Positions 44,293-55,730 of a DNA stretch of 64,000 nt are shown in pieces. This DNA is from Cladocopium goreaui (lineage: Eukaryota > Sar > Dinophyceae > Suessiales > Symbiodiniaceae): NCBI GenBank assembly GCA_947184155.2, contig CAMXCT020001710.1, forward strand, positions 62,001-126,000. The letters run 5' to 3'. A program made the translations under genes and the position numbers. The notes under the pieces are model-generated. The model saw only the letters and a program-made list of their open reading frames with translations, was not told the origin of the DNA and did not search any database. Numbering within the stretch: the stretch's first letter is position 1; each line of letters begins with the position of its first letter.

Positions 44293-46138
44293 CACCCAAC
44301 TCAAAGCAGGCGCCCCGTTTGGTCCTGGGTCTGTTGATCTTGATCCACATTGACATGTCCAGCTGTTTTCGGATGATGTAGTAGCCACCAAATGGAAGTT
44401 CGGCTCGGTTCAGCAAATCCAGAAACCTGGGTTGATTGGGCCCAGGCGATGGGTACTTGGACAAGCTATGTCTGCGTCAATATCAGCCTGACCTAGGCCT
44501 GACCGGTTTGAAAAACTGGCGATGGGATGCAGGCAAACAAATTTATAAAAGAACCAAAAGGGAAGCAAAATAGGTAGAAACCGCTGTTTGCTGAATCATT
44601 TCGAAGAACCTGGTGTAGGGCGTTTCAGAGCTGCCCGCATGAATGGGCTTGACAAACCCAAGCACTTGTTCAAACACCAGACTTTTCGGATGTAAATCTT
44701 TCAGCCAATTCACAAAGCTTTTCATTGCAACATCAAACTCATGATGTGATTCAACAGACGATTCATTCCACCGACCACTGCGCTGCGTTGAGTATGGGTG
44801 GCATGGTGTCCCAAGCAAAGCGAAATCGATTGGTTCAGGGGCAGCTGAACATGCTGGGGAGAACGGATGGTATTCACAAGGTCTTCCCTTGCGTTGCGCC
44901 TCCAAATCTTTGAACCAATGCGTGGGCCTAGTGGTAAGCCCCACGTTGGTCTCCACAAAATGGCGACACCTCCTTTCAGGATCACTTGCGCTCATCATAG
45001 TGTAGGGGATCTTGAGAGCCTGCCAGGACGAAAGCAGTGAGCGCCGGCAACTGAAGCAATTAAGAGCAGCTGAGCTATTGACATCTATTGACCAACTATA
45101 GTAAGCGCTGGGTTGACTGGACTGCCAACCTTGGATGATTATTGGTAAAATGATTGACCAAGCTGCACTGGTTTATACTAATGACTAATGTGTTATTTGA
45201 TGGTGTTCCCAAACAATCACCCTTTGAATGTTTGAGTTTGAAGCTAAATCTAATCAAATTAAGTCGTGTCTAGAGTTTAAAGATCAAACCTTTCCCTCCC
45301 AAGACAAAAGGTCGTTAGAATGCTCCGGCTTGAATGCAAGATCTACCAAGATCTATTTGATTTGATTTTGGAACTCTGTATATAATGAGGGGAAGATGCC
45401 GATTTCGGGATCCAAATTTGAGGCTATGGCTCTGGGGTTCACATGGAGTCATGTATCAGAGCCATGGGACATATGATATGTGGATCGGAAACATTATATA
45501 TTGGTTGATTAGTTACATATATATATATATTAGTTAATCAAATCAGCTACCTGAATTTCTTGCTGGTTGTTACTGCTAAAACCGACTGCATGGATAATGC
45601 TGCTAGTGATAGATCCTGCGTGTATAGAATAGAGTCCAAAGCTTGTTTCACCCCAGAACCCTGCGCATCCCAGCCTTGAAGACAAAACCTTCTGCCCCCA
45701 TCCCTGTGCAGCCAGATACAACCTTGACATGTAGTGACTCAGGGCTTGTCGTCTTAGTCATAGTCTTTGGCTTGAGAAGCCCCAAATTCCTAGATGCTTT
45801 TTTCAAAGCCTTGACCCAAAAAGGAGCCTCAGAGTCAGAATCTTCACACTCTGAATCTGAGCTGGACCTACAAGCTTCAGCTCTCATCACATCTTGGGAC
45901 AACTGATCTTGCGAGCTGGCCAAATCATCCTCCAAATCTGCCCAATTTGCGTTCAGCTGCGCCAATCAACCGGTGGCTCTGGGAAAACAGTTGCTGTGGG
46001 ACATTGGCAACCAGTTAAACAATGACAACAAGGATTGAATTGATTGGTCCGTGATCTAGAAATCAAAAACATGGTCTTGCTTCAGGACGTGTGATAATCA
46101 GTGTGATACCTCTTTCCCACCTTGATTTCAGGGTTCAT
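44293..46138 (-). CDS. C5-cytosine DNA methyltransferase, N-terminal half (motifs I-VIII)
   Basis: Exons by hand: 46138-46121 (ATG start, tentative), 45956-45675, 45019-44592, 44471-44293; phases agree. Exon 2 has an acidic Ser-rich stretch and then motif I (GCTGMGAEGFVFK). Exon 3 gives motif II (SASDPE), motif IV (GTPCHPYS, with the catalytic Cys of the PC pair) and motif VI (FEQVLGF, canonical ENV). Exon 4 gives a motif VIII-like stretch (YYIIRKQLDMSMW, then NRPRTK). Known role of the family: transfer of methyl from S-adenosylmethionine to C5 of cytosine in DNA. The intron 45674-45020 sits between AAG|GCT and CAG|GCT and would use a GC donor. The coding sequence stops after motif VIII and continues in frame at 33037. 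Methyltransferase identity is well supported; the first exon is weak. Confidence 0.72.
45020..45674 (-). other. 655-bp GC-AG intron of the methyltransferase gene
   Basis: Boundaries AAG|GCTGGG and GGCAG|GCTCTC share AGGCT on both sides. Removing it joins motif I to motif II in frame, which a GT donor a few bases further (AG|GTTCTG) would not. Confidence 0.6.
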
Positions 46139-46315
46139 GCTTGAGAGTTGTCGGACGCGGACGAGGTTGTAACCAATCAGTGACTCACTGAAGCAGGGGG
46201 ATGTGTGGCAAAAATTTGGCTACTACTGAGTGACATCGGACATATGAGCAGTCAATTAGTGGAGCTACTGGTCGTCAATGCATGTCTTTTGCTAGTCTAA
46301 GAGTCTAAGATAAAC

Positions 46316-46577
46316 ATGGGTCTTTCTGGGAAGGCAATCAGAAAATGCTAATCAGTTAATCCAAAAACAAACTTCCTGGGAATGCAATTTTGAAATGCTA
46401 ATCGAAAAGCAGACTTCCTGGGAATGCAATTTTGACATGCAAATCTACTAAAAGCAGACTTTCTGGGAATGCAATTTTGAAATGCTAATCTAAAAGCAGA
46501 CTTTCTGGGAATGCAATTTTGAAATGCTAATCTAAAAGCAGACTTTCTGGGAATGCAATTTTGAAATGCTAATCTGG
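46316..46577 (-). repeat. Right subterminal 42-bp tandem array
   Basis: About six units on TTTCTGGGAATGCAATTTTG and AAATGCTAATCTAAAAGCAG, period 42 bp. Units nearest the right tip are almost identical, inner ones degenerate. Inverted relative to, and alignable with, the left 42-bp array. Confidence 0.78.
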
Positions 46578-46642
46578 GGCCTAAAAAAGCTAAAATAATT
46601 ATTTTTATGCTGCCCAGTATTTAAGGGGATCGGCTCTCTTAA
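46577..46642 (-). repeat. Right terminal inverted repeat of the giant element
   Basis: Read on the minus strand it starts TTAAGAGAGCCGAT, followed by ACTGG and AATAATTATTTT at the same offsets as in the left repeat, then AGCTTTTTTAGGCC, which aligns with GCGTTTTTAAGCC of the left end. Imperfect outside these blocks. Confidence 0.85.
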
Positions 46643-46650
46643 ATCTAACT
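46643..46650 (+). repeat. Right target-site duplication ATCTAACT
   Basis: Exact copy of the 8 bases left of the element, directly after the right terminal repeat (GGCTCTCTTAA). Same orientation, as expected of a target-site duplication. Confidence 0.88.
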
Positions 46651-46723
46651 ACACATATGATCAAATATGTTAGACGTACAGGTATGTACAGTACAAATTG
46701 AAATGTACAAATGTGTAAATATG

Positions 46724-46829
46724 TACCCTCTGGTAATTTAACATAGCTATTGAAAATGGCCATTTATAGTGAGTTTTCCCATTAATAGCATGGTGATTTT
46801 CCATAGCTATGTTAATTTACCAGAGGGTA
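46724..46829 (+). mobile_element. MITE, TACCCTCTGGTAA family
   Basis: 106 bp, complete termini, 73 bp outside the right target-site duplication of the giant element. Not related to the giant element's ends. Confidence 0.88.
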
Positions 46830-46969
46830 AATAATACAAACAACATGTGGCGAAGCGAAAACTGGGAAGGCGCAAAAAAAGGCTTTGTCCAATGGGTTGC
46901 CTGGATGCCTGGGAGCTCGAAGATAGTCGAAGCATCTTATCACATGGGTTTTCTGCGGATACGCTGGGA

Positions 46970-47050
46970 AATATACTGGTTGGTGGTTGACCTACGCCTC
47001 TGAAAAATATAAAAGTCAGTTGGGATTATTATTCTCAATATATGGAAAAA
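46970..47050 (-). repeat. ACCTACCCCTCTGAAAAA dispersed repeat, copy a
   Basis: On the minus strand CCCAACTGACTTTTATATTTTTCAG then AGGCGTAGGTC. Other copies near 49740, 49918, 50112, 52170 (weak) and 58072, all in the same orientation. Confidence 0.6.
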
Positions 47051-47542
47051 TAAAACATGGTTTTTGATTTTCAGATTGTAAGGATGTGCAAGAAACTGTG
47101 AATGTGTCAAAAACAATCAGAATATGAAGCAGGTCGACGTTCCTTCGTCCTATGGGCGCAGACAAACCTTGCGACTTTTTTGAAAACCGCTGGCTTCGGA
47201 AAGTCTATGAATTTAATACGCTTTTGAAGCTTAGGGTATCACTACGATTATTGTTCTTATTAGTATTGACGCACATATGTTTGTATTTAATACTGAATTA
47301 TATATACGATATAATAGTGTATCAATATTATTATTCAGATCACTATTGTTATTATTTTCATTTATGATTTCTATGACATATCTGTAACATGTGTATATTT
47401 TATGTACTAATATATATATGTTATATATTATATAATAATATAAATATATATATATAGAGATTAGTATATTTTACTACATATAGTATAATTTTAAAAAATA
47501 TATATAGGATCCGGGTTCTGATACCATACCCCACAGTCCCAC

Positions 47543-47642
47543 CTGCTCATCGCGATTCACCACCGGCTCGATGCGGGCCGCCACAGGCTCCAAGACGTAG
47601 AGGTTGTACTTCCCATCCGCGCCCACGCGACACAGGGTCTCC
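47543..47642 (-). CDS. Host exon, SH3-like segment end
   Basis: Acceptor TTCACCGCCAG, frame TLCRVGADGKYNLYVLEPVA to VVNRDEQ, donor GAGCAG|GTGGGA. CRVGADGKYNLYVLEP corresponds to the RVG..GK.dL end of the same module. Nearest clear host exon to the right of the giant element. Confidence 0.58.
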
Positions 47643-47924
47643 TGGCGGTGAAAAAACCAGATGCACCCGGAGATATTCCCATGGAACATAGACATATGTT
47701 TTCTTTTTTCTTATGCATAGACATAGATGTATGATATAGTATCATAGAGCAATGTATTGATATGCGATATGAACTAATATGAATTGATATGAATTGATAT
47801 TAATATAAATTAATTAGATATTTGACGCCTCCCATAGTCTGGCAAAATCGATGTGATCCAGTAATGAGCAGCACATCAAGTTGTTCGCATGTGTAAATGC
47901 ACGGTGCTTGCGCAGTCATCTCAC

Positions 47925-48027
47925 TCAAAGCGATCAGCCCACCGTGCGCCTCTCCATTGTCCCAGCGAACTTTCATGAAACCAGGTAGATCTTCCGCTAT
48001 GGTGATCCCCTCACCCCTCTCTGGCTC
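47925..48027 (-). CDS. Host exon, SH3-like segment
   Basis: Acceptor CTCATCCAAG, frame GITIAEDLPGFMKVRWDNGE to GGLIAL, donor TTTGA|GTGAGATG. FMKVRWDNGE matches the V.W.dG strand of MIB/HERC2-type modules. Confidence 0.55.
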
Positions 48028-48399
48028 CTTGGATGAGAAAGTGAGTGGCTAAGGCTGCTAAGATCTGCTAAGCGCTTCACATTGTGAATTGACCCGTCAG
48101 ATCAATCGAAAGAAGCCGCATTTTTGAAGGGATTCTCAAACGCCGAATGCATGATGACACTGTGGCATAGGAACAAACTCAACACTTCGGCATTCTGACA
48201 AGGGCATAGAGGCTTTGATGTGTCTTGTAGTCATTGCCCGGCCCAAGTCTTCGTTTCTTCGTTTTCTGGAAGAAGTTGGAACCTGACGTTGGTCTCTTGA
48301 TTGTCTTGATTTTACATATTTTTACTATCTTTTATGATCGAATATCATCAAATATCAGGCTTTAAGAGGTTTTCCTGCTCTTCTCAAGGCACTTTCGAC

Positions 48400-48493
48400 C
48401 ATCTCCCTGAAGCCCCTTGCGCCCCGGGACATCGATATGTCGCACGCGAACTCCGACTGCGCACCACTTCAAAATGACATTCCGAGGTGGAAC
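48400..48493 (-). CDS. Host exon, SH3-like/MIB-HERC2-like start (LKWCAVGVRVR)
   Basis: Acceptor CCTGGTCCAG, frame VPPRNVILKWCAVGVRVRHI, donor GGAGATG|GTCGAA. Same LKWxxVGVRVR pattern as the exon at 60835-60746, suggesting a repeated domain in one gene. Confidence 0.48.
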
Positions 48494-48660
48494 CTGGACC
48501 AGGAATGATTGCAGCCACTCAACATGCACTGCTTTAAAAAGATGCCAAAACCAATGAGTTAAAGAACAAACATCTACGAATCTACAAGGTGGTGACCCCC
48601 CCAAGTTATGTTTGTTGTCTTATAAATACCCCATTAAATATAGATGTATCTACCATAAAC

Positions 48661-48777
48661 CACAGTGAAACTTCTCGGATTTGCCGCGGTCCACCTGGCG
48701 TGGAGGGCTTCTCGGCACCTTTTTGAAGCTCAGCTCTTGGTGCGGCTTCGGACCTGTCGCGGGGACATCGGATTCGG
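48661..48777 (-). CDS. Host exon, unknown protein
   Basis: Acceptor GCTTTTCCGCAG, frame ESDVPATGPKPHQELSFKK to RGKSEKFHC, donor ACTGTG|GTTTAT. Pro/Lys-rich linker-like text. Confidence 0.48.
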
Positions 48778-49879
48778 CTGCGGAAAAGCTGAAGTTAGGT
48801 TTTTGAGTCACTGATTGTTGGAACAGATGGACTAGACACGTTCCTTGGGCTGGTTTTGGGGAATGAAAGCAACTTTCTGTGGAATCAAAATGATCAGTCA
48901 AGATATCAAGATGCTCCCCGTAGCTTGTTGTTTGCGGTTTTGGGTCCAGGTTAAAAATGGGAAAGCCCGGCTGTCATCTAACCACCGACCAATCCCAAGT
49001 TCGATAGTACTACGAAAGCAATTTTGAAACCACACAGGGTCTGCCCTAAAAGCTCCAAGACATATGGAATATCATGCAAAAACATATATGTTAATCGGCA
49101 AATCGTCGAATCAAAATGGGCCATGGCTTCGCTATGTAACAAACTGGAAGCCATGGCCCCCAAACGAGGCCCTGTGGAATGGCGGAACGGCACCTGACAT
49201 CAAGTCCCCGGGGGGCTGTTTGGACTGCATAGTCACGGCCACATGGGCTTTCTCATCAACCACCAGCAACTGTGGCAAGGTCACGTGCTTTGGGGCACAC
49301 CAAACCTACATATCTTAATATATCTTATCAGACATGGGTATGTCCACACCAAACCAGCCATGCTTGGGGAACGAATATATCAAACCCTTGCACGATATTT
49401 CTTAGACACCAACATTTTTGTTAAGATTTTTCAGTGAGTGGGAAGACACTTGACACAATGATTTTTCGATGCGTGATTCTTCTTTTGATAACCATCGCTA
49501 TCGGCAGGAAATCTCTCCACCTGTCATCAATCATAGAGAACTAACGGGTGCTAAATTGGAGTGGCCGATTTGTCAAAGTCAATTGGAGCATCCAATGCAT
49601 CCGCCTGAAAAACCAAACAGATTCCAGATCCTGATTTATTCATATCTGGTGGTTTCATGTGGTTTCCAATAATGGGGAATCCCAAAATCATGATTGTCTC
49701 GATACTAAAACTGCTTGGTGGTTTCAACCTACCTACCCCTCTGCAAAAATCATGAAGTGAAAGTCATTTGGGATGATTTTCCATTCCCAACTGAATGGAG
49801 AGTCTTTTAAAAGCGTTTTATGTCCAGTTTTAAGTCATCATATGACATTCCCAAGATATGGTGTTTTTTTGAACCATTG

Positions 49880-49985
49880 CCGTTTTTTTTGACTGGTCGG
49901 TGGTATACCTACCCCTCTGAAAAACATGAAAGTCAATGGGGATCATTATTCCCATATATTATGGAAAGAAAAAATCATATTCCAA
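49880..49985 (-). repeat. ACCTACCCCTCTGAAAAA dispersed repeat, copy c
   Basis: Minus strand ATGATCCCCATTGACTTTC then TGTTTTTCAG and AGGGGTAGGT. Shares the same flanking GACTGGTCGGTGG with copies a and f. Confidence 0.6.
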
Positions 49986-50871
49986 ACCAACCAAATAATG
50001 ATGACCTGGATGATTTGAGTACATCTCCGCCTGTGATGAAGCCATACTCTGAAGGTAGAAAGGCTCACCATCTCTGACCTGCGGCCGTGGTGGCCTTTGT
50101 GGAGCCACCCTATAAAAAATGAATCAGTTGAGTTGGGATCATTTTGCCAAATAACTTGGAAAGATCCAAGAGTGTTTGAAAGGTCACTACAGCAGAGTAG
50201 GATAGAGTAGGTCACTAGGATTGATTCAGCTGGATTCTTGTAGCCCTGTCCATCTAAAACCAGTCACCTCCAAAACCTGAAATGAGCAGTTTCCAAGTCC
50301 CCTCACTACGCGGTTCTACCGCTTGCTTGATAGGGCGATAGCCCCAGTCAACATGAACTTTGACCATGCTTTCAATGCTTTCATATACTTTTTGCAATTT
50401 AATAGTAAGCTTTGTAGAATCTCTGTGTACCAAAAGCCTATAGCTTCCGAGAGCATCCTTAGTTTTGGCCGCTGCTCAAGTTGATTTGGAGGCCAAAGAA
50501 ACACAACTGGAAGGAACTTGATCTGAGCCGATGACAGCTTCAACATTTCTGTATGGGAGGAAAATGGGCATACTCAATGGATTGGCTTGGGATTGTTTAA
50601 CGATGTGTTTGACCGAAAACCGTCTTCCCCATGAAATATTGGGGGTTGTCCCGTAAACCCAATGTTTTAACATGTTTTAAGCTGATGCGACAACCAATCC
50701 AACTGTGACCTGGTCTTTCATCAAACTTGTGGACCAAGTTTGACATGCATCATGGGGGTACCCCACATCATCCAAGTCATGGATGACTCTTTCTCAACAT
50801 TGAAACCCAGGGTGATTTTTTTTTGGATCATTTTAAGAAAGTCCCACATCAGTCAACATCAGTGACAACAT

Positions 50872-50952
50872 CAGTCCTGCCTCCCTGCGCTTGCCGGCAG
50901 TCTTGATCACCATGGCACATGATGGTGATGCTTCGGAGAAGTCTGCCTTGAC
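50872..50952 (-). CDS. Host exon, unknown protein
   Basis: Acceptor GGGCGTTCAG, frame VKADFSEASPSCAMVIKTAG, then KRREAG. GC-rich. Donor uncertain (GGAG|GCAGG or later). Confidence 0.48.
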
Positions 50953-52889
50953 CTGAACGCCCGGTCAGGGGAGGCTGTTGCGAATATGCCAAGGCAAGTT
51001 TTGATGCACCCCGGGCTGGTGAAAAAATCCAGCAATGTCCAAAAAGCCATGGTGGGGAGGTGCTTAGAGTGCTTTTATTGCTTGAGAATGCGATGTTTCC
51101 CAACTTGAAATGCATAGCATCCCAATAAAGGGTCTGCTACTTGAATCTTTTGAGGAATCCCAGGATCAAGCATTCCTAAAAGGTTGATGTGGAACTGTGG
51201 AAAGGCCCATGATTTTCCCATGGGTCTATTTAATCAAGTGGATATCTTGGTGTTTCCTAAGTGGTAACCCAAATCTTGCACTCTCCTACCAGAATCGACC
51301 AAATCAACAAGTCTTAGTAAAGTGGTCTTACCTGGAGTTCTTCAAAATCAAATACCCTCCTGTAAATCAACATAGATGTTGTAGATCATTATCCTAGGGA
51401 AACCATAGGTTTTCCACATCTATTTTACTTTACCCATGTTTACCCAGCCAGGTACCCCAGGACACACCCAGCCCAAATATGGGGATCTCTGACCTTTCAC
51501 AGGCGCCTTATTAGGCGCCTTCCCATCTAGGTGCCCCCAACCCATCGGCGTCCATGCAGGACTCCAACCGTCACTGAGCCATCCACCTGAGCAAAATCGG
51601 AGCGTTCGGTCGCCCAAAATGGGATGCTTTAGCCTTGAAAACTCACATGGACAACGAGATATGTTTTTTTTGTTTTTTCCTGGTTGAAACGAAACTGTTT
51701 TATGATTTTGCTTCGATGTGAGTTGAAATTGGGTGTACTTCTAAGAGTCGTGTCCAAGGGTGTGATTCCCTGAATGGCTTCATTTCTGGTGGGACGCATT
51801 CTACGGGTGCTCAAGAAAACATTGATTGCAGTAAGCAGCGTTCATGGGTATGGTATGGGTCAAAACTTGATCCCCTAAAATAGTACTTCAAACACGTTTT
51901 TTCTTCAAGACCAATTTGGCGGGTCCGATGTTACCCCATTCTTGACCCAGCCACGTTCTGCCAGGAAAAGATAATGATGTTGAGCCTCGTTTCTATCTCT
52001 TGTGACTCTTGTATAGCAGCCTGCTCATCAAATCATCCACAACATGCTTTCTTAGACTTTCTTAGTCTATATTCACATCATGCGCTTTCTTAGTCGATCT
52101 TCACATTCTTCACATCGCTGATTCCGAGGAGATGATAGAGATGAGGCCCACTGCTCAACGACTTCTTGGTTTCAACCCATCCCAAAAATGAAAGTCCATC
52201 CCCACTATCATGGAAAGAAATCACTAATATAGGAACATAAAAAATCTGTGGTTAATATCCACTTGGCCCCATTTTTGGGTTGGCCAGCTCCCCATCGGCC
52301 ATTCCCATCCCCCCATTCCACCATCATTTTCCCACCTGGCCCGTGATGCCCAGAAAGCAGCCGCTGCATGCCTTGGAAGTGAACTTGGGGCCATTAATGA
52401 TTTATAAATTGGATTATTTTTAAATGCAAATACAGTCCAAATTCCAACTAATAAGTAAGTCTGTGAGGTTAATGTATTGCAAAATTCAGCAATAATGAAC
52501 TGTCTTATTTTGAAACCATACCCATCCACCAGAGCTGTTCTGTGATGAGTTTTTCTTTTTGGAACAGCAAAAATCCACAGGGAGCTGCCGACCTAGCCGA
52601 CCTAGCTGACCAATTGGACCCCTGTCTCCATCGCGCCAATGTGGGCCCAAACCCTGAGTCCGAATCCTATCATTACCTGGTTGGTGGTTAATGTACTGTT
52701 AATAATGGTTAATATATGGTTATTATACCCAACACCACATTTTGGATCAAGTTGGATAGTTTGAGCAGAGTCCAAATCTCCAAACACCCAAAATCACCCA
52801 TGGTTGGATCATTTGATCTACTTTCGTGTCTTTCTTTAATTTCAAGAACTCTTCTTGAAACCGGGCCCCCCAGGAGATCCATCGCCAGG

Positions 52890-52960
52890 GTACCATGAGA
52901 CAAATGGCGTCTCCATCCTTCACCTTGCGACCCCTGAAGGTTTTGGTACTCACCTCGATG
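52890..52960 (-). CDS. Possible host exon
   Basis: GC-rich stretch RGRKVKDGDAICLM in one frame with a GTACCC donor; other frames open. Limits uncertain. Confidence 0.25.
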
Positions 52961-53494
52961 ATCCCAGTTGAGAACGGGGGATTCCCATGGACGTCTGAAT
53001 GATGCTGTTATTGTTCCCCCATGATACCAAGGATATCCAAGGATCGGATTTACGGGAATAAAGGTTAGTAATGCTTAGTAGTTAGTAGAATTCCCGAACT
53101 AATCATCAACCGGGGTTAACCATCCAGAGGCGACCATCTTCATTCCCGCTTCTTGTTCATAGCCATATATGTATAGAGCAGCCATCAAGAAGATAGAAGG
53201 GACATGAAGGGACGTAATTTAATTTACCACAATCTTAGTAGGATTTGATCTATCTTGTTGGGTGTTCCTCCAAAAATGAGGTGGAATCCTGCTGCTTGAC
53301 TATCAGTAGAATGGCTGACTGAAACATGGTGTACCAATGGAATCCAATGGATCCACAGTTCCTATCCCCCTGTCGCTATCGAATCGCCCAGGCACCAGCT
53401 TCTGTGTTTCTGGGGAGTGCAGCACAGCATCTGCTTCCTGACTGGCCCCTGGATCCCCCAACAGCGGCTAAGGTGACTGGGACAGAGTGTATAT

Positions 53495-53540
53495 AGATGT
53501 ATATAGTATATATATAATTATATATATATAGATATATGTG
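53495..53540 (+). repeat. (TA)n microsatellite
   Basis: AT run with ATAGA interruptions. Confidence 0.88.
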
Positions 53541-54600
53541 CATTAATTTGCATGCATCTTTATGTTTTTCTTTCCCTCATGAACCAACCAGAGGGATGGT
53601 GTCAAGTGTCAAGCCACAGAGATGTAGCCAATTGGGAGATTCTTCCCAGGGACTGAAAGCCATAGACCAACAGATCTTTGAAACTAGCATGTAGTCCTGA
53701 AGTACAGCAAACAATTTTAAGGCTCCCCATAAAAAAATCCAAAATCCCTTGGCTTCAGCTATAGTGAGTCTGAATCAGACATCAGCAGGCCTTGTGCTCA
53801 TTCAAGTAGGGGCACACCAAGAAGCGCTGGCATTCCTGCGGCAGCGTGCGATGGGAAGCTCCTAAAGGAACTTCAAGCCGCAGTGATGCCTGGTGCAAAC
53901 GATACATACACATAGACAATCATAAACAGGAGGTTTCCTAAATTCGGGTACCCAAATCATCCAACATCAGACAATTTTAGTACCCATGGTTTTGGTTTTT
54001 TTTTGGGATTCCCCATCCCAAATAGAATCAAATAGATGCAAGATCCAGGTGACACGCACACATCTGGAGTTGGATGGCTAGATTCATTGAGCTGTTCTTT
54101 CAGCAGCTAATACTGAACAGTTTGTATCTTGAGTTGCCATAAATGACAACCCGAAGCACTAAACTACCTAACCCCTGCCAGCACATGCCAAAGTGAAGTC
54201 AGAACAATCCAGATCCGAGTAGATTTCAAACGTTTCCCAGTTTGATGTTGAAGATTCCGCAAGAAAAACTAAAAAAAAGCAGCAGCATTCATTGCAAGTA
54301 CACTTACAACCACTTTTTCTCGGCGACTTTCCAGCAACCGCTCGGTGAATTTGATCAGCCAGTAGAAATCACCGATGCAGGGCATTTTTTTCCATTACTT
54401 TGACCCAACGGAATTCACACACCTGGCTGGACAAGTATGTGGCTTCGCATCCGTGTAACAAATAACATTTCTTGATATTTTGGGTAACCGGGTAACCAAT
54501 GGTAACCATCTAATCATCAAGGTTTCTGTGAGTGACCTAATCATCCCCTCTGATTCGATGCTTTGGTGATATCCAAAGAACCATATCTGGGACCATGGTG
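53540..54600. other. Stretch without recognised genes
   Basis: No exon with splice signals seen on either strand; unique-looking AT-moderate sequence. Confidence 0.35.
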
Positions 54601-55427
54601 AAATGGGGGTGTCTCCTATTGGATGGGACCATGTAATCCCAACTTGCCTATCATTTTCCCCATCATATCATATCATATCCCATAGTTGGGACGACGCTGC
54701 TCAGCCCGTTAGAGTCCTGGTCCGCTCGGTTCCGGGGCGCGCTCACAGTGGCACCTTCTGCTTGCAGAAATCGACCGTTGCCACGGAGGTACCTACAGAG
54801 TAAGCGGCCCCGTGCGCTTTCCTTGTGGATGGGATGCCCAAACGGGCTTACATAGATCATCATAGATCTATGGCAAACTCAAGGTTTTTCCGGGAAATGA
54901 TCAATAGTGATCAATAGTGGCATTTCATGGCATTTCCATATCTGATCTATATTGATTTAGTGTATGGGTGTGTATGGTAATATAAAATCAGTAGTCACAG
55001 TTCACACTGCACCCCAGTTTTCGTTAGCGATTTGATCCGGTCAAAATATCTGGTAGCTGGAAGATGGCAATCATTGAGCGGCCCAACTGAGGTGATGTCC
55101 CCAACTTGCAATTGGCGCTGCTGATTCTTCGCCTTTTTTTTCAAGCATGCCTGAGGGACTGCCTAACGAACTGACGAAGTATCGGGATATGTCAACCTTG
55201 AAATTTGATCTCTAGTAGATCCCTGCACCTAAGCAACATGATGAATGAGTGGATTTTCCGGCCTATACAGCATTTTAAGACAAACCTTTAAAGGCTTCCA
55301 CGATGTTCCACGTGTATTGCCAAGGCACACAAAATCCCCCAAGCGTATGACTTCAGGCTCTGGTGCGGCCGGAAACTCTTCCTGCCGGCTGCATCAGGTG
55401 TCCAATGGAGTGGATCCTTAGAATCCT

Positions 55428-55534
55428 TACCCTCTGGTGATGTCAAAATAGCTATTGAAAATTGCCATAGAAATAGTGGATTTTCCCATTAAACATGGTG
55501 ATTTTCCATAGTTATGTTAAATTACCAGAGGGTA
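55428..55534 (+). mobile_element. MITE, TACCCTCTGGTAA family
   Basis: 107 bp, left terminus TACCCTCTGGTGA with one change, right terminus TTACCAGAGGGTA. Next to the possible exon at 55525-55570. Confidence 0.85.
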
Positions 55535-55570
55535 GTACTCAAAGTTCGCCGTCACCTTCGGGTTGGGGTT
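55525..55570 (-). CDS. Possible host exon ending in a MITE
   Basis: Frame NPNPKVTANFEYYPL, the last three codons coming from the MITE end TACCCTCTG with donor GTAATT. Downstream continuation is not clear. Confidence 0.3.
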
Positions 55571-55730
55571 AAGTTTTGACCCACCACTTGTGCGGCTTCC
55601 AAAACCTATTGTGGATTGGTCGTGCTGCTTAGTTGATAGGATTGTTCAATCACTCAAACTCAAGGTGGCAAATCCCCAGCCAAATCTTAACTTCCAGCTT
55701 CAGATGGGGTTGGCCAGTTTGGCAACTACC

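Larger units (their letters stand above)
17475..46642. mobile_element. Giant TIR DNA transposon (~29.2 kb) with 8-bp target-site duplication
   Basis: Seen directly: the left end reads TTAAGAGTGCCGAT (17475-17488) and the right end, reverse-complemented, reads TTAAGAGAGCCGAT (46629-46642), 13 of 14 identical. Further in, both ends carry ACTGG and then AATAATTATTTT, the latter at offset 40-51 from each tip. Directly outside is the perfect 8-bp repeat ATCTAACT (17467-17474 and 46643-46650). Homologous 42-bp subterminal arrays follow at both ends. All recognised genes inside are on the minus strand: a cytosine methyltransferase in two halves, a candidate transposase, a Cys-rich protein and a 1337-aa protein. 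Eight-bp duplications are known for hAT, P and Zisupton/KDZ-type elements; which superfamily this is, I infer only loosely. The boundaries are well supported; activity is unknown. Confidence 0.9.

Noticed and set aside
51350..51440. Another copy of the TACCCTCTGGTAA MITE
   Set aside because: Starts TACCCTCCTGTAAATC but the interior and the right end do not match the family.
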